Positions 1 to 7,693 of a stretch of DNA of 17,353 bases are shown one piece after another. The DNA comes from Deltaproteobacteria bacterium (lineage in GTDB: Bacteria; Desulfobacterota; Syntrophia; Syntrophales; Smithellaceae). The notes beneath the pieces were generated by a model, which was not told the DNA's origin, ran no database searches, and worked only from the letters and a program-made list of their open reading frames with translations. The position numbers were made by a program, and so were the translations under genes. Each line of letters opens with the position of its first letter. Position 1 is the stretch's first letter. The stretch spans positions 1 through 17,353 of the forward strand of contig SBEK01000079.1 in NCBI GenBank assembly GCA_009668925.1. Direction: 5' to 3'.

Positions 1-408
1 TTAATAATTCTTTTCCAGAATGAATAGCAGGCGAATTGTTGCACAAATGCACCGGATTGTGTGGCGGCTGGATTCTTTAAACTGCTCTCATATAAATGAT
101 GAAGGCTTTGGATAACCGATTTTTGCAGTTGCCACTTAATCTCTCCCGGGGGAGGAATACAACAGTTGCCCTCCCGTCTCATCTTCTGCCGGACGCGTTT
201 TCTTGCGCACAGCCAACATATCTATTGAATAATGTGAGACTTTTATAAAGATTTTTCCATGTCCGTATACAGGAGCGGTTCTTAACAAAGAGATGGGGCG
301 GTCCGGCAACGATTCAGAACCAAGTGTTTTTCGGGGTCACTTTGGCTGGCATGTATGTTGCTTTTAAGCTAACCGGTTGAATGAGAGTCAAGAAGGAAGC
401 AAAGTGCA
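1..408. other. Intergenic leader region without a gene
   Basis: No reading frame here has a convincing start, ribosome site and protein-like composition. A possible minus-strand frame ending at base 1 is closed by an in-frame stop about 30 codons in. What can be seen is a short dyad TTGT-TGC-ACAA at 36-46, a wider one CACAA/TTGTG at 42-61, and two competing G/C-rich dyads at 143-154 and 150-175 with no T-tract. A sigma-54-type promoter lies at 347-361. The 8-base palindrome AACCGGTT (371-378) sits at the predicted transcription start. The upstream dyads could be activator sites for the sigma-54 promoter, which is inference. Confidence 0.6.
347..361 (+). promoter_or_regulatory. Sigma-54 (-24/-12) promoter for the catabolic operon
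   Basis: The sequence TGGCATGTATGTTGC matches the sigma-54 consensus TGGCACG-N4-TTGC at all but one defined base. It keeps the essential GG (348-349) and GC (360-361) separated by exactly 10 bases. Transcription would start near 373, leaving a leader of about 36 bases before the ATG at 409. No convincing sigma-70 promoter was found in this leader. Sigma-54 promoters need an enhancer-binding activator; none is encoded in the window. Called from the match alone. Confidence 0.6.
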
Positions 409-867
409 ATGAACGGCAAGTATTTTGATGATTGGACAGAGAGCGAGGAATTTTCCACACCTACCAGAACCATTACAGAAACGGATGTTGTCATGTTCGC
501 GGCCATGAGTGGCGACTACAATGAGCTGCACACCAGCGCGGAAGCAACAAAGCAAAACCAGTTCGGCCAGAGGATTGCCCACGGTCTGCTGGTTTTGGGC
601 ATCTCGCACGGCCTGCTTTTCCGAACGGGCTATCTGGATCAGACGGCCATTGCCTTTTTGAGTGTCAATAACTGGAAATTTCAGGCGCCCGTCTTTTTCG
701 GTGACACCCTCCGCGTAAAATTCAGAGTTCACGAAAAGAAAGCCAGCAAAAGCAAGGATGACAGGGGCGTGGTCACTTTGTTTCTGGAGGTTCTGAACCA
801 AAATAATGTTGTTGTTCAGTCCGGATATAAAAGCATCATGATCAAACGGATCCAGAACCGGAAATGA
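409..867 (+). CDS. MaoC-family enoyl-CoA hydratase/dehydratase
   Basis: A 152-residue hot-dog-fold protein, the usual length for a single-domain MaoC hydratase. These enzymes add water to, or remove it from, 2-enoyl-CoA thioesters, generally giving the (R)-3-hydroxyacyl-CoA. The hydratase-2 signature is visible as GDYNELH at residues 35-41, with catalytic Asp36 and His41; the usual Pro before the last two residues is Glu39. The GQRIAHGLL stretch just after is also typical. The ATG at 409 follows a purine-rich AAGGAAG. It is the first gene after the sigma-54 promoter and lies 70 bases upstream of the acyl-CoA dehydrogenase, whose enoyl-CoA product it could hydrate. The acyl substrate is unknown. 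Confidence 0.88.
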   Translation: MNGKYFDDWTESEEFSTPTRTITETDVVMFAAMSGDYNELHTSAEATKQNQFGQRIAHGLLVLGISHGLLFRTGYLDQTAIAFLSVNNWKFQAPVFFGDTLRVKFRVHEKKASKSKDDRGVVTLFLEVLNQNNVVVQSGYKSIMIKRIQNRK

Positions 868-937
868 AAAGGATGGCAAAGGTTTTTCTATCTTGCAGAT
901 GAAAGGACAGCAAGAAACAGGGATAAAAGGAGGCAAG

Positions 938-2077
938 ATGTATTTGCTGCATAATGAAGATCAGAAAATGTTCGTCGATCAGCTGAGGAAGATGGTTGAC
1001 AGCAGGGTCAGGCCGCGGGCGGCAGAAATTGACGAGAAGGAGGAATTCCCGTGGGATTTGAAGAAATCGTTTCAGAACATGGGGCTTCTCGGCATCGCTG
1101 TTCCTGAGGAATACGGTGGAACAAGGCAGGGGCATCTTTATACCTGTCTGGCGGTGGAGGAGATCGCTGTGGCATGCGTCAGTTCTTCTCTGATTGTTCA
1201 GGGACAGGCGTTGGGCTGGGAGCCGATTCTGATCGGCGGTACGGAAGAACAGAAGAAAAAATACGGACCCCTGGTCGCCTCCGGCGACGTCATTATTTCT
1301 TATGCCCTGACGGAACCGGGCGCAGGTTCCGATTCCGGGGCCATGTCGACGCGGGCTGTTAAAAAAGGCGATAAATACATTATCAATGGAACAAAATGTT
1401 TTATCACAAACGGTCCGGTAGCCAATCTCATTACCCTCTTTGCCATGACCGATTCCTCCAAAGGTGTCAAGGGAATCAGTGCCTTTGTGGTGCCGACCGA
1501 CTCCCCGGGATTCTCCGTTGCGAAATGGGAAAAGAAAATGGGGATCAAGGGATCGCCGACGGGGCAGCTGGTCTTTGAAGATGTGGAAGTGCCGGCGGAA
1601 AATCTCATCGGTCAGGAAGGCAAGGGGTTTGTCTATGCGATGAAGACGCTGGATACATCCCGGCCCGTGATCGGCGCTCAGGCATGCGGCGTTGCCCGCG
1701 GCGCACTGGAATTGGCCGTCAAGTATTCGAAAGAAAGAGTCCAGTTCGGAAAACCGATCGGTCATTTCCAGGGAATCAGCTGGATGCTGGCGGATATGGC
1801 CGCCGAGGTGGATGCGGCCAGAAGTCTTGTCTACCAGGCGGCTCAGCTGGTGGACGACCACGATCCCAACAGCAGTTATCTCTCGGCCGCTGCGAAGCTC
1901 GTCGCTTCCAATACGGCGATGAAGGTTACGACCGATGCGCTCCAGATCGCCGGCGGCTACGGCTATATGAGGGAGTATCCCTTCGAGCGAATGATGCGGG
2001 ATGCCAAGATTACGCAGATCTATGAAGGAACGAATCAGATCATGAAGCTGATCATATCCCGGGAGCTCTTGAAATAG
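938..2077 (+). CDS. Acyl-CoA dehydrogenase
   Basis: A flavin-dependent acyl-CoA dehydrogenase of 379 residues, the standard short/medium-chain length, forming the alpha-beta double bond in an acyl-CoA. The FAD/substrate signature ALTEPGAGSD is at residues 123-132. The C-terminal motif IYEGTNQI places the catalytic base at Glu363, as in short- and medium-chain enzymes. The start at 938 is chosen because AAAGGAGG precedes it and the protein then begins at the normal family position; an in-frame ATG at 893 would add 15 non-conserved residues. Such enzymes pass electrons to electron-transfer flavoprotein, which is not encoded in this window. Chain length or substrate cannot be told from the motifs. 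Confidence 0.95.
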   Translation: MYLLHNEDQKMFVDQLRKMVDSRVRPRAAEIDEKEEFPWDLKKSFQNMGLLGIAVPEEYGGTRQGHLYTCLAVEEIAVACVSSSLIVQGQALGWEPILIGGTEEQKKKYGPLVASGDVIISYALTEPGAGSDSGAMSTRAVKKGDKYIINGTKCFITNGPVANLITLFAMTDSSKGVKGISAFVVPTDSPGFSVAKWEKKMGIKGSPTGQLVFEDVEVPAENLIGQEGKGFVYAMKTLDTSRPVIGAQACGVARGALELAVKYSKERVQFGKPIGHFQGISWMLADMAAEVDAARSLVYQAAQLVDDHDPNSSYLSAAAKLVASNTAMKVTTDALQIAGGYGYMREYPFERMMRDAKITQIYEGTNQIMKLIISRELLK

Positions 2078-2138
2078 AGGTTTGTTCATATAAGGAAACA
2101 ATGAAAGTTTGACTAAAAGAAGCTAAAGGAGGCTGATC

Positions 2139-2837
2139 ATGTTCAAGGGTAAAATCATCGATCTTTCACAGGAGATTTATCAGGGAATGCCCGTCTATCC
2201 CGGACATTTGAAGACGGTTGTCTGGACGCATCTCTCCCACGATGAGTGTCAGCGGCAACTCGGGACCGGGTTTTCCTATGAGACAAGAGGCATTATGTTT
2301 TGTGATCACGGTCCCACGCACATCGATGCAGTGAGCCACCTTTCCAGAGATCCGAAGGCGGAGTCCATCGATGAATTGTCTTTGGACAAGTGCATTACCT
2401 CCGGGATCTGTCTGGATGTCAGCGACATTCCGCAAAAAACTCAGTTTGGTCGGAAAAAAATTGAAGATGAGTTGAAAAAATGGAGCCTGGAAATCTGTAA
2501 GGGCGATACGGTGCTCTTCTATACGGCGCAGTATGACCGCTACTATGGAAAACCGGAGTATATGACCGATTATCCCGGCTTGAATAGAGAGGCGACGGAA
2601 TTCATCATCGATCAGGGCTGTGTGAATTTTGGCGTGGATTCGGCGAGTCCGGACATGTGGTACGACAAAACGTATCCCTGCCACACGGTCTGCGCAGAAA
2701 GAGGCATTACCCATATCGAAAATCTCTGCAACCTGGACAAGATTGTGGGCAAGCGTTTCACCTTCATCGCTCTTCCCCTGAAAATCAGAAAAGGAACAGG
2801 TTCGCCTCTGCGGGCGGTGGCCATCTTAGAGGAGTAA
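2139..2837 (+). CDS. Cyclase-family metal-dependent hydrolase (kynurenine formamidase-like)
   Basis: A 232-residue member of the cyclase family (Pfam PF04199), which includes bacterial kynurenine formamidase and isatin hydrolase and cleaves amide, lactam or related bonds with a divalent metal. The metal-binding motif H-x-G-T-H-x-D-x-P-x-H appears as HGPTHIDAVSH at residues 57-67. All likely ligands (His57, His61, Asp63, His67) are kept, while the usual Gly and Pro are Pro59 and Val65. The C-terminal ALPLKIRKGTGSPLRAVAI region is family-typical. GGAGG precedes the ATG. It ends 5 bases before the dehydrogenase start. No tryptophan-pathway gene is nearby, so a role in opening or hydrolysing the imported substrate is more likely, though unproven. 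Confidence 0.88.
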   Translation: MFKGKIIDLSQEIYQGMPVYPGHLKTVVWTHLSHDECQRQLGTGFSYETRGIMFCDHGPTHIDAVSHLSRDPKAESIDELSLDKCITSGICLDVSDIPQKTQFGRKKIEDELKKWSLEICKGDTVLFYTAQYDRYYGKPEYMTDYPGLNREATEFIIDQGCVNFGVDSASPDMWYDKTYPCHTVCAERGITHIENLCNLDKIVGKRFTFIALPLKIRKGTGSPLRAVAILEE

Positions 2838-2842
2838 AAATA

Positions 2843-3610
2843 ATGAAGCGCTTTGAAATCACGTTAAAAGATAAAGTGGCTCTTGTGACAGGTGCAGCGG
2901 GCGGCTTGGGCGGCGCCATTGCCTGGGCGTTAGGAGCGGCGGGCGCCAGAATCTTTCTGCATGATCTTTTCGAGGATAAACTTAAGGACATTGCCGGGGA
3001 GATGAAAGCTGAAGGGATTGAGGCAAGCTATAAGGCTTTGGACATCACTGCCGCCGGGGGCCCGCAGACACTTGTGGATGCCGCGGTGCAGAAAATGGGC
3101 AAGGTAGATATTGTCGTCAATTCCGCAGGGATCAACCGGCCGCAGAAATCCGAAGAAGTGACGGAGAAGAACTGGGATGACGTGATGAATATCAACTTAC
3201 GCGCGATGTTTTTTGTGTCGCAGGCGGCAGGCAAGCACATGATTGAGAGAGGCGGCGGCGGAAAGATCATCAATCTTTCTTCGCAGGCGGGCTCCGTGGC
3301 GCTTCCCCTGCGCGCTGCTTATTGCTCAAGCAAGGGGGGCGTGAACCAGCTGACGCGCACGCTCGCTCTGGAATGGGCAAAATACAACATCCTGGTCAAC
3401 GCAGTCGCCCCTTCGTTTGTTGAGACTCCTTTTACCGCGCAAATGTTCAAAGATGCAGACTTTAAAAAATATGTGCTGGACAGTATTCCCCTCGGCCGGA
3501 TGGTGAAATCGGAGGAGGTTGCGTCCGCGGCTCTTTTCCTGGCCTCGGATTTAGCCAGCATGATCACAGGCCACGTTCTGGCGGTTGATGGGGGGTGGAC
3601 GATCAAGTAG
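2843..3610 (+). CDS. Short-chain dehydrogenase/reductase (FabG-like)
   Basis: A 255-residue classical SDR that oxidises or reduces a hydroxyl/carbonyl pair with a nicotinamide cofactor. The Rossmann motif TGAAGGLG is at residues 16-23, NSAG at 93-96, catalytic Ser at 146 or 147, and the YxxxK pair at Tyr160 and Lys164. Asp41 at the end of the second beta strand suggests NAD(H) rather than NADP(H). The start at 2843 follows GGAG overlapping the end of the cyclase gene; a longer in-frame opening reads through the cyclase gene and is not used. FabG-type enzymes act on (R)-3-hydroxyacyl thioesters, which matches the product of the MaoC hydratase upstream. Confidence 0.92.
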   Translation: MKRFEITLKDKVALVTGAAGGLGGAIAWALGAAGARIFLHDLFEDKLKDIAGEMKAEGIEASYKALDITAAGGPQTLVDAAVQKMGKVDIVVNSAGINRPQKSEEVTEKNWDDVMNINLRAMFFVSQAAGKHMIERGGGGKIINLSSQAGSVALPLRAAYCSSKGGVNQLTRTLALEWAKYNILVNAVAPSFVETPFTAQMFKDADFKKYVLDSIPLGRMVKSEEVASAALFLASDLASMITGHVLAVDGGWTIK

Positions 3611-3673
3611 GGCAATAGTTGATCGAGACGAATTGTGTATATGGACTTCTAAACATCTTAAGGAGGTAACAAA

Positions 3674-4933
3674 ATGCAAAAAACAAGATTTTTTCTGAAG
3701 ACCGGTTTGGTATCGCTTCTGATTGGATTGATCGGTGTAGCTTTGCTGGCCGCGCTACCGAACCCGGCGCTGGCCCAGCAAAAGACCATCAAGTATGGAA
3801 CCATGCACCCCCTGACGGGCGCCTATTCCGTGCTGGGTCTGGATCAACAGCGGGCCACTGAAATGGCCGTCGAGGAATGGAACGCCAAGGGAGGCGTTCT
3901 CGGCCATAAGATTGTCTGGATCCACCGCGATGACGAACTGAAAGGCAACGTCGCCATCCGCCGGGCAAAAGAACTCATCGAAGAGGAAAAATGTGATTTC
4001 ATCGGCGGTACGCTTTCAGGATCCATTTCTCTGGCCATGAATGAGCTCGCCTGCAAGACCAAGACACCCTACGTGGCCTACTGCATGTCGGATATGGTGC
4101 TGGGTAAAGATCAGTGCGAATATGGTGCATCCTTCATGGTGATCCCCTATTCAGCGTCGCTGGCGGTTTCTCAGTACGCTTTCAAAAACGTGGGGAAGAA
4201 ATGGTTCTCCATCACCGCCGACTACCGCTGGGGACATAGCCTGCTGGAGGGATGGATGTGGCAAAGCCAGCAGATGGGGGGGCAGCACCTCGGCAATGTC
4301 TATGTTCCGCTTGGAACAACCGATTTTTCAACCTATTTTGCCAAAGTCCTGGCCGCAAAGCCCGACTTCATTGTCATGAACAATTTAGGAGCTGATCAGA
4401 CTGCGGCCATCAAACAGGCCGTCGAACTGGGGCTCACCAAAAATATGAAAATCTTCTGCACCAAAACGGCTCAGAGCACCATTAAAGAACTGGGCGCTGC
4501 TTACAATGAAAACGTTATCGGCGGCATGACCTTCTACTATAAACTTCGTGACAAATATCCGGGAGCCAAGACGTTCGTCGATAAATTCATGAAGAAGTAC
4601 GGCGCTCCCCCGGAGCAGGACGGTGAAAGTGGTTATGTGGCCACCAACTTGCTGTTCATGGCGATCGAGAAGGCCGGGACGGTGAAAGACAAGAAAAAGA
4701 TCATGGATACCCTGGAAGGCCTTAAGTACCAGCTTACCAAAGGACCGGAATATGTCAGGGCCTGCGATCGTCAACGCGTTCAGAGTTACGTGCTTGTCAA
4801 AGGCAAGGGAGCCAAAGCAAAGGGCTGGGATCTCGCGGATATCGTAGCGGAGATCCCCGGTGATTCCATCATCATGTCCTGCGAAGACAATGCTAAAAAG
4901 CTTCCGTTCATTAATATAAAACTGCCCAAATGA
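3674..4933 (+). CDS. Branched-chain-amino-acid-type ABC transporter substrate-binding protein
   Basis: A 419-residue periplasmic binding protein of the LivJ/LivK (type I) fold. Residues 1-34 form a Sec signal peptide: charged start, hydrophobic core of about 20 residues, and an ALA cleavage site with mature protein starting at Gln35. The mature N terminus (IKYGTMHPLTGAYSVLG) is typical of the family. There is no lipobox cysteine, so it should be soluble in the periplasm. A full AAGGAGGT ribosome site precedes the ATG, pointing to strong translation, and a GC-rich hairpin follows the gene. This clade binds amino acids but also many aliphatic and aromatic acids, so the ligand is open. It is the specificity component for the permeases and ATPases downstream. 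Confidence 0.93.
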   Translation: MQKTRFFLKTGLVSLLIGLIGVALLAALPNPALAQQKTIKYGTMHPLTGAYSVLGLDQQRATEMAVEEWNAKGGVLGHKIVWIHRDDELKGNVAIRRAKELIEEEKCDFIGGTLSGSISLAMNELACKTKTPYVAYCMSDMVLGKDQCEYGASFMVIPYSASLAVSQYAFKNVGKKWFSITADYRWGHSLLEGWMWQSQQMGGQHLGNVYVPLGTTDFSTYFAKVLAAKPDFIVMNNLGADQTAAIKQAVELGLTKNMKIFCTKTAQSTIKELGAAYNENVIGGMTFYYKLRDKYPGAKTFVDKFMKKYGAPPEQDGESGYVATNLLFMAIEKAGTVKDKKKIMDTLEGLKYQLTKGPEYVRACDRQRVQSYVLVKGKGAKAKGWDLADIVAEIPGDSIIMSCEDNAKKLPFINIKLPK

Positions 4934-4950
4934 TCCTATAAGGTAACGCA

Positions 4951-4976
4951 GCGGGGGAGGGTTCTCCCTCCCTCGC
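4951..4976 (+). promoter_or_regulatory. GC-rich intercistronic hairpin after the binding-protein gene
   Basis: An 11-bp stem (4951-4961 with 4966-4976, one G-T pair) closes a 4-base loop TTCT. It lies 17 bases after the stop of the binding-protein gene and 29 bases before livH. No T-tract follows, so it does not look like an intrinsic terminator. Hairpins in this position in other binding-protein transporter operons stabilise the upstream mRNA segment and raise binding protein over permease; that role is inferred here. Confidence 0.6.
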
Positions 4977-5005
4977 ATCAATGATAGAGGTGTGAAAGAG
5001 ATTTT

Positions 5006-5887
5006 ATGATGGAGATTCCTTGGAACGTTATTGCAATGCAGCTGTTTTTCGGGATAGCCTTGGGGTGCATCTTCGTACTTTTGTCCAGCGGGATGTCGAT
5101 CATCTTCGGTCTTCTGGATGTGGTCAACTTTGCCCATGGCACTTTCGCTATGCTGGGGGCGTACGCCGTCTTTGTCGCCGTGTCCCTGTCGGGCAGTTTT
5201 CTTGTCGGACTCGTGAGCGCCGTCGTGATTGTGGCGCTCATCGGTATGGTCCTGGAGTTTTTTCTTCTCAAGCCCTTGTACGGGAAAGATCCGCTGATGC
5301 CGCTGCTTCTCACCTTCGGTCTTTCCGTGGCAATACCGGATCTCATCAAGATTATCTTCGGCCTCATCGGAAAACCGGTCAACTATCCTGAATTTCTGAC
5401 CGGCGCTTTGGTGCTGGGTCCCCTGGCCCTTCCCGGCTATCGTCTTTTCATTATCATCTTTACTCTGGTCGCGGTGATTTCGCTTACGCTTTTCCTGAAA
5501 AAAAGCGATCTGGGCATGATCATTCGGGCGTCGACCAGAGACAGTCTGATGGTGCAGACCTTGGGGATCAATGTGTCCCGGATTTGGACCATCGGTTTCG
5601 GTCTCGGTGTGGGTCTCGCCGCCCTGGGCGGAGCCATTGCCGCCCCCATGATGTCGGCTACCCCGGATATGGGTGTTGACATGACCATGACGGCGTTCGT
5701 CGTCACCGTGGTGGGCGGACTCGGCAGTTTGGGCGGGGCAATTGTCGGCGGTCTTTTCATCGGACTGGTGGTCGCTTTAACGGCGTATGTTGCCGGCGAG
5801 TACTCTTCGGTGTCTATGTTTTTTTGCATGGCCCTGATCCTCCTGGTCCGACCAAGGGGGCTCTTTGGAGAGCAGGGTAGAGAATAA
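5006..5887 (+). CDS. livH: Branched-chain-amino-acid-type ABC transporter permease LivH
   Basis: A 293-residue integral membrane protein, mostly hydrophobic with about eight membrane segments, matching LivH in length and pattern. Family hallmarks are the SSGMSIIFGLLDVVNFAHGT region at residues 28-46 and the loop RASTRDSLMVQTLGINVSRI at 175-194, which contacts the ATPases. A glycine-rich segment (GLGVGLAALGGAIAAP, 200-215) follows. It forms half of the transmembrane channel with LivM. The ATG at 5006 follows GAAAGAG; a second ATG directly after it (5009) is an equally possible start. The gene is in fixed order with livM, livG and livF. Confidence 0.93.
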   Translation: MMEIPWNVIAMQLFFGIALGCIFVLLSSGMSIIFGLLDVVNFAHGTFAMLGAYAVFVAVSLSGSFLVGLVSAVVIVALIGMVLEFFLLKPLYGKDPLMPLLLTFGLSVAIPDLIKIIFGLIGKPVNYPEFLTGALVLGPLALPGYRLFIIIFTLVAVISLTLFLKKSDLGMIIRASTRDSLMVQTLGINVSRIWTIGFGLGVGLAALGGAIAAPMMSATPDMGVDMTMTAFVVTVVGGLGSLGGAIVGGLFIGLVVALTAYVAGEYSSVSMFFCMALILLVRPRGLFGEQGRE

Positions 5888-5945
5888 AATTTATGATTAA
5901 GATTTGGTTAAAACGCCGGATTTGCATTGAGAGGAAACATCAAAC

Positions 5946-6932
5946 ATGATCAACGACAACACGAGCTCCATTAAATTGCAGGATATACATCCAACCGCCA
6001 GGCCGGCGGTTGTTTACGGGACTTTCTTCGTCCTTCTTTTTCTTCCTCTTGTTTTATCCATCCCGCTCGCGACCGAGATACTGATCTGGACAATCTTTGC
6101 GATGGGTTTCAACCTCCTACTGGGGTATTCGGGGGTTCTCTCGTTCGGGCACGCCGCCTACTTCGGACTCGGCGCGTATACCGCCGGTCTGGCCTTTCGC
6201 TACTGGAATGCCAGTATTCCCGTGGCCCTCGCGCTGGCGGTTCTGGTTTCCATGGTACTCGCCTGCTTGATCGGGGCCCTGGCCATCCGGAAAAGGGGCG
6301 TGTACTTTGCCATGATTTCGTTGGCCTTCGCCCAGATGCTTTACTTCCTGGCTTTGTCTCCCCTCAAAGAAATTACCGGGGGAGAGGATGGCCTGACCCG
6401 CATCCCGGCCATGTCCATCTTTTCCATTTCCCTCGGTCAACCGCTGCCCCTTTACTACTTTGTTCTGATCGTCACAGGGATTATGGGCTTCGTGACGTGG
6501 CGTATTCTGCAATCGCCTTTCGGGAAGCTTCTGCAGGCTTTCCGGGAAAACGAGGAGCGGGCCAAGGCCTGCGGGTTCAACACGACCATGGTTAAATTCT
6601 TCTCCCTGGTCATCTCGGCGTTTTACGGAGGGCTGGCCGGCGCCTTGAACACGATCAATCTCGGCTATGTGCCGCTCAATACCCTTTTCTGGCTCACATC
6701 CGGAACTCTGGTGATGATGACCATTTTGGGAGGAAAGGGCACATTTCTCGGGCCTCTCATAGGCGTTGGCGTCTTCCTCTTTCTCCAGAACACAATCAGT
6801 CTGTTTACGCCCCGCTGGGAGCTTTTCGTGGGGGCCATCTTTGTAGCCATCATTCTCATTTTCCCCGGCGGGATTATGGGAACCCTGGAGGAAAAAATCG
6901 CGGCTTACCGAATGAAAAAGCAAGAGGATTAG
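5946..6932 (+). CDS. livM: Branched-chain-amino-acid-type ABC transporter permease LivM
   Basis: A 328-residue membrane protein with about nine or ten hydrophobic segments, the usual LivM length. The first 20 residues are polar and cytoplasmic. The conserved LivM stretch LLGYSGVLSFGHAAYFGLGA spans residues 58-77, and the cytoplasmic coupling loop contains AFRENEERAKACGFNT. It pairs with LivH to form the import channel. GAGAGG precedes the ATG at 5946, 58 bases after livH; livG starts 16 bases after it ends. Confidence 0.93.
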   Translation: MINDNTSSIKLQDIHPTARPAVVYGTFFVLLFLPLVLSIPLATEILIWTIFAMGFNLLLGYSGVLSFGHAAYFGLGAYTAGLAFRYWNASIPVALALAVLVSMVLACLIGALAIRKRGVYFAMISLAFAQMLYFLALSPLKEITGGEDGLTRIPAMSIFSISLGQPLPLYYFVLIVTGIMGFVTWRILQSPFGKLLQAFRENEERAKACGFNTTMVKFFSLVISAFYGGLAGALNTINLGYVPLNTLFWLTSGTLVMMTILGGKGTFLGPLIGVGVFLFLQNTISLFTPRWELFVGAIFVAIILIFPGGIMGTLEEKIAAYRMKKQED

Positions 6933-6948
6933 CAGAAGGAGCATTTTT

Positions 6949-7683
6949 ATGATATTGCGGACGGAAAAAATTTGCAAGTACTTCGGCGGGCTGAAAGCAG
7001 TGGACGAGGTTGATTTTGTTCTAAAGAAGGGTCAGCTCAAGTCCATCATCGGGCCTAACGGGGCCGGAAAAACAACCCTTTTCAATCTTATTGCAGGGGC
7101 TTATCTTCCGACCAGGGGAAAGGTATTCCTGAGAGACAAGGATATCTCCCGTCTGACGCTCAACAAGGTGTCGAGGCTGGGCGTCGTCAAAACGTATCAG
7201 ATCAATCATATTTTCCCCCACCTGCCGGTCTTTGAAAACATTCGCATTGCCGCCCAGGTCAGGCAGACGTCATTCAACGTGTGGAAGCAGGCTTCCTCCT
7301 ACCGGGAGATCAATGAAGAGGCCGCACGAATCCTGGAGAAGGTGGAGTTGATCGAAAAGAGAAACCGGCCCGCCTCAACTCTCTCGCATGGCGAAAGGCG
7401 CTACCTGGAAATCGGGATCGCTCTCGCCACCAAGCCGGAAGTTCTGCTTCTGGATGAGCCCACGGCGGGGATGAGCTGCGCTGAGACCAACCAGTGTGCG
7501 GACATGATTAAGAAGCTCAATTCGGAGCTTGGACTGAGCATTGTGCTGGTGGAACATGATATGAGCGTGGTGATGAGCATTTCAGAAGAAATTCTGGTGA
7601 TGAACGAAGGAAGAACCCTTGCGGAAGGAACGCCCCGCGAGGTCAGTGATAATGAAGAAGTACAGCGCGTCTATCTCGGATAA
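6949..7683 (+). CDS. livG: Branched-chain-amino-acid-type ABC transporter ATPase LivG
   Basis: A 244-residue ABC ATPase that powers the importer from the cytoplasmic face. Walker A is GPNGAGKT at residues 35-42. The ABC signature is LSHGER at 145-150, with His in place of the more common Gly, an accepted LivG-type variant. Walker B is LLLDE at 166-170, and the switch histidine is His203. Length and the C-terminal GTPREVSDNEEVQRVYLG tail fit LivG rather than LivF. An AAGGAG site precedes the ATG. It lies 10 bases upstream of livF, with which it should form the nucleotide-binding heterodimer. Confidence 0.94.
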   Translation: MILRTEKICKYFGGLKAVDEVDFVLKKGQLKSIIGPNGAGKTTLFNLIAGAYLPTRGKVFLRDKDISRLTLNKVSRLGVVKTYQINHIFPHLPVFENIRIAAQVRQTSFNVWKQASSYREINEEAARILEKVELIEKRNRPASTLSHGERRYLEIGIALATKPEVLLLDEPTAGMSCAETNQCADMIKKLNSELGLSIVLVEHDMSVVMSISEEILVMNEGRTLAEGTPREVSDNEEVQRVYLG

Positions 7684-7693
7684 AGGTGTGACC

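Noticed and set aside
225..249. Possible sigma-70 promoter TTGAAT/TATAAA upstream of the operon
   Set aside because: The elements are only 13 bases apart, too close for a functional pair.
842..2101. Long minus-strand open frame (419 codons) opposite the acyl-CoA dehydrogenase
   Set aside because: The plus strand carries a complete family match with catalytic motifs; the minus frame has no recognisable domain and arises from base composition.
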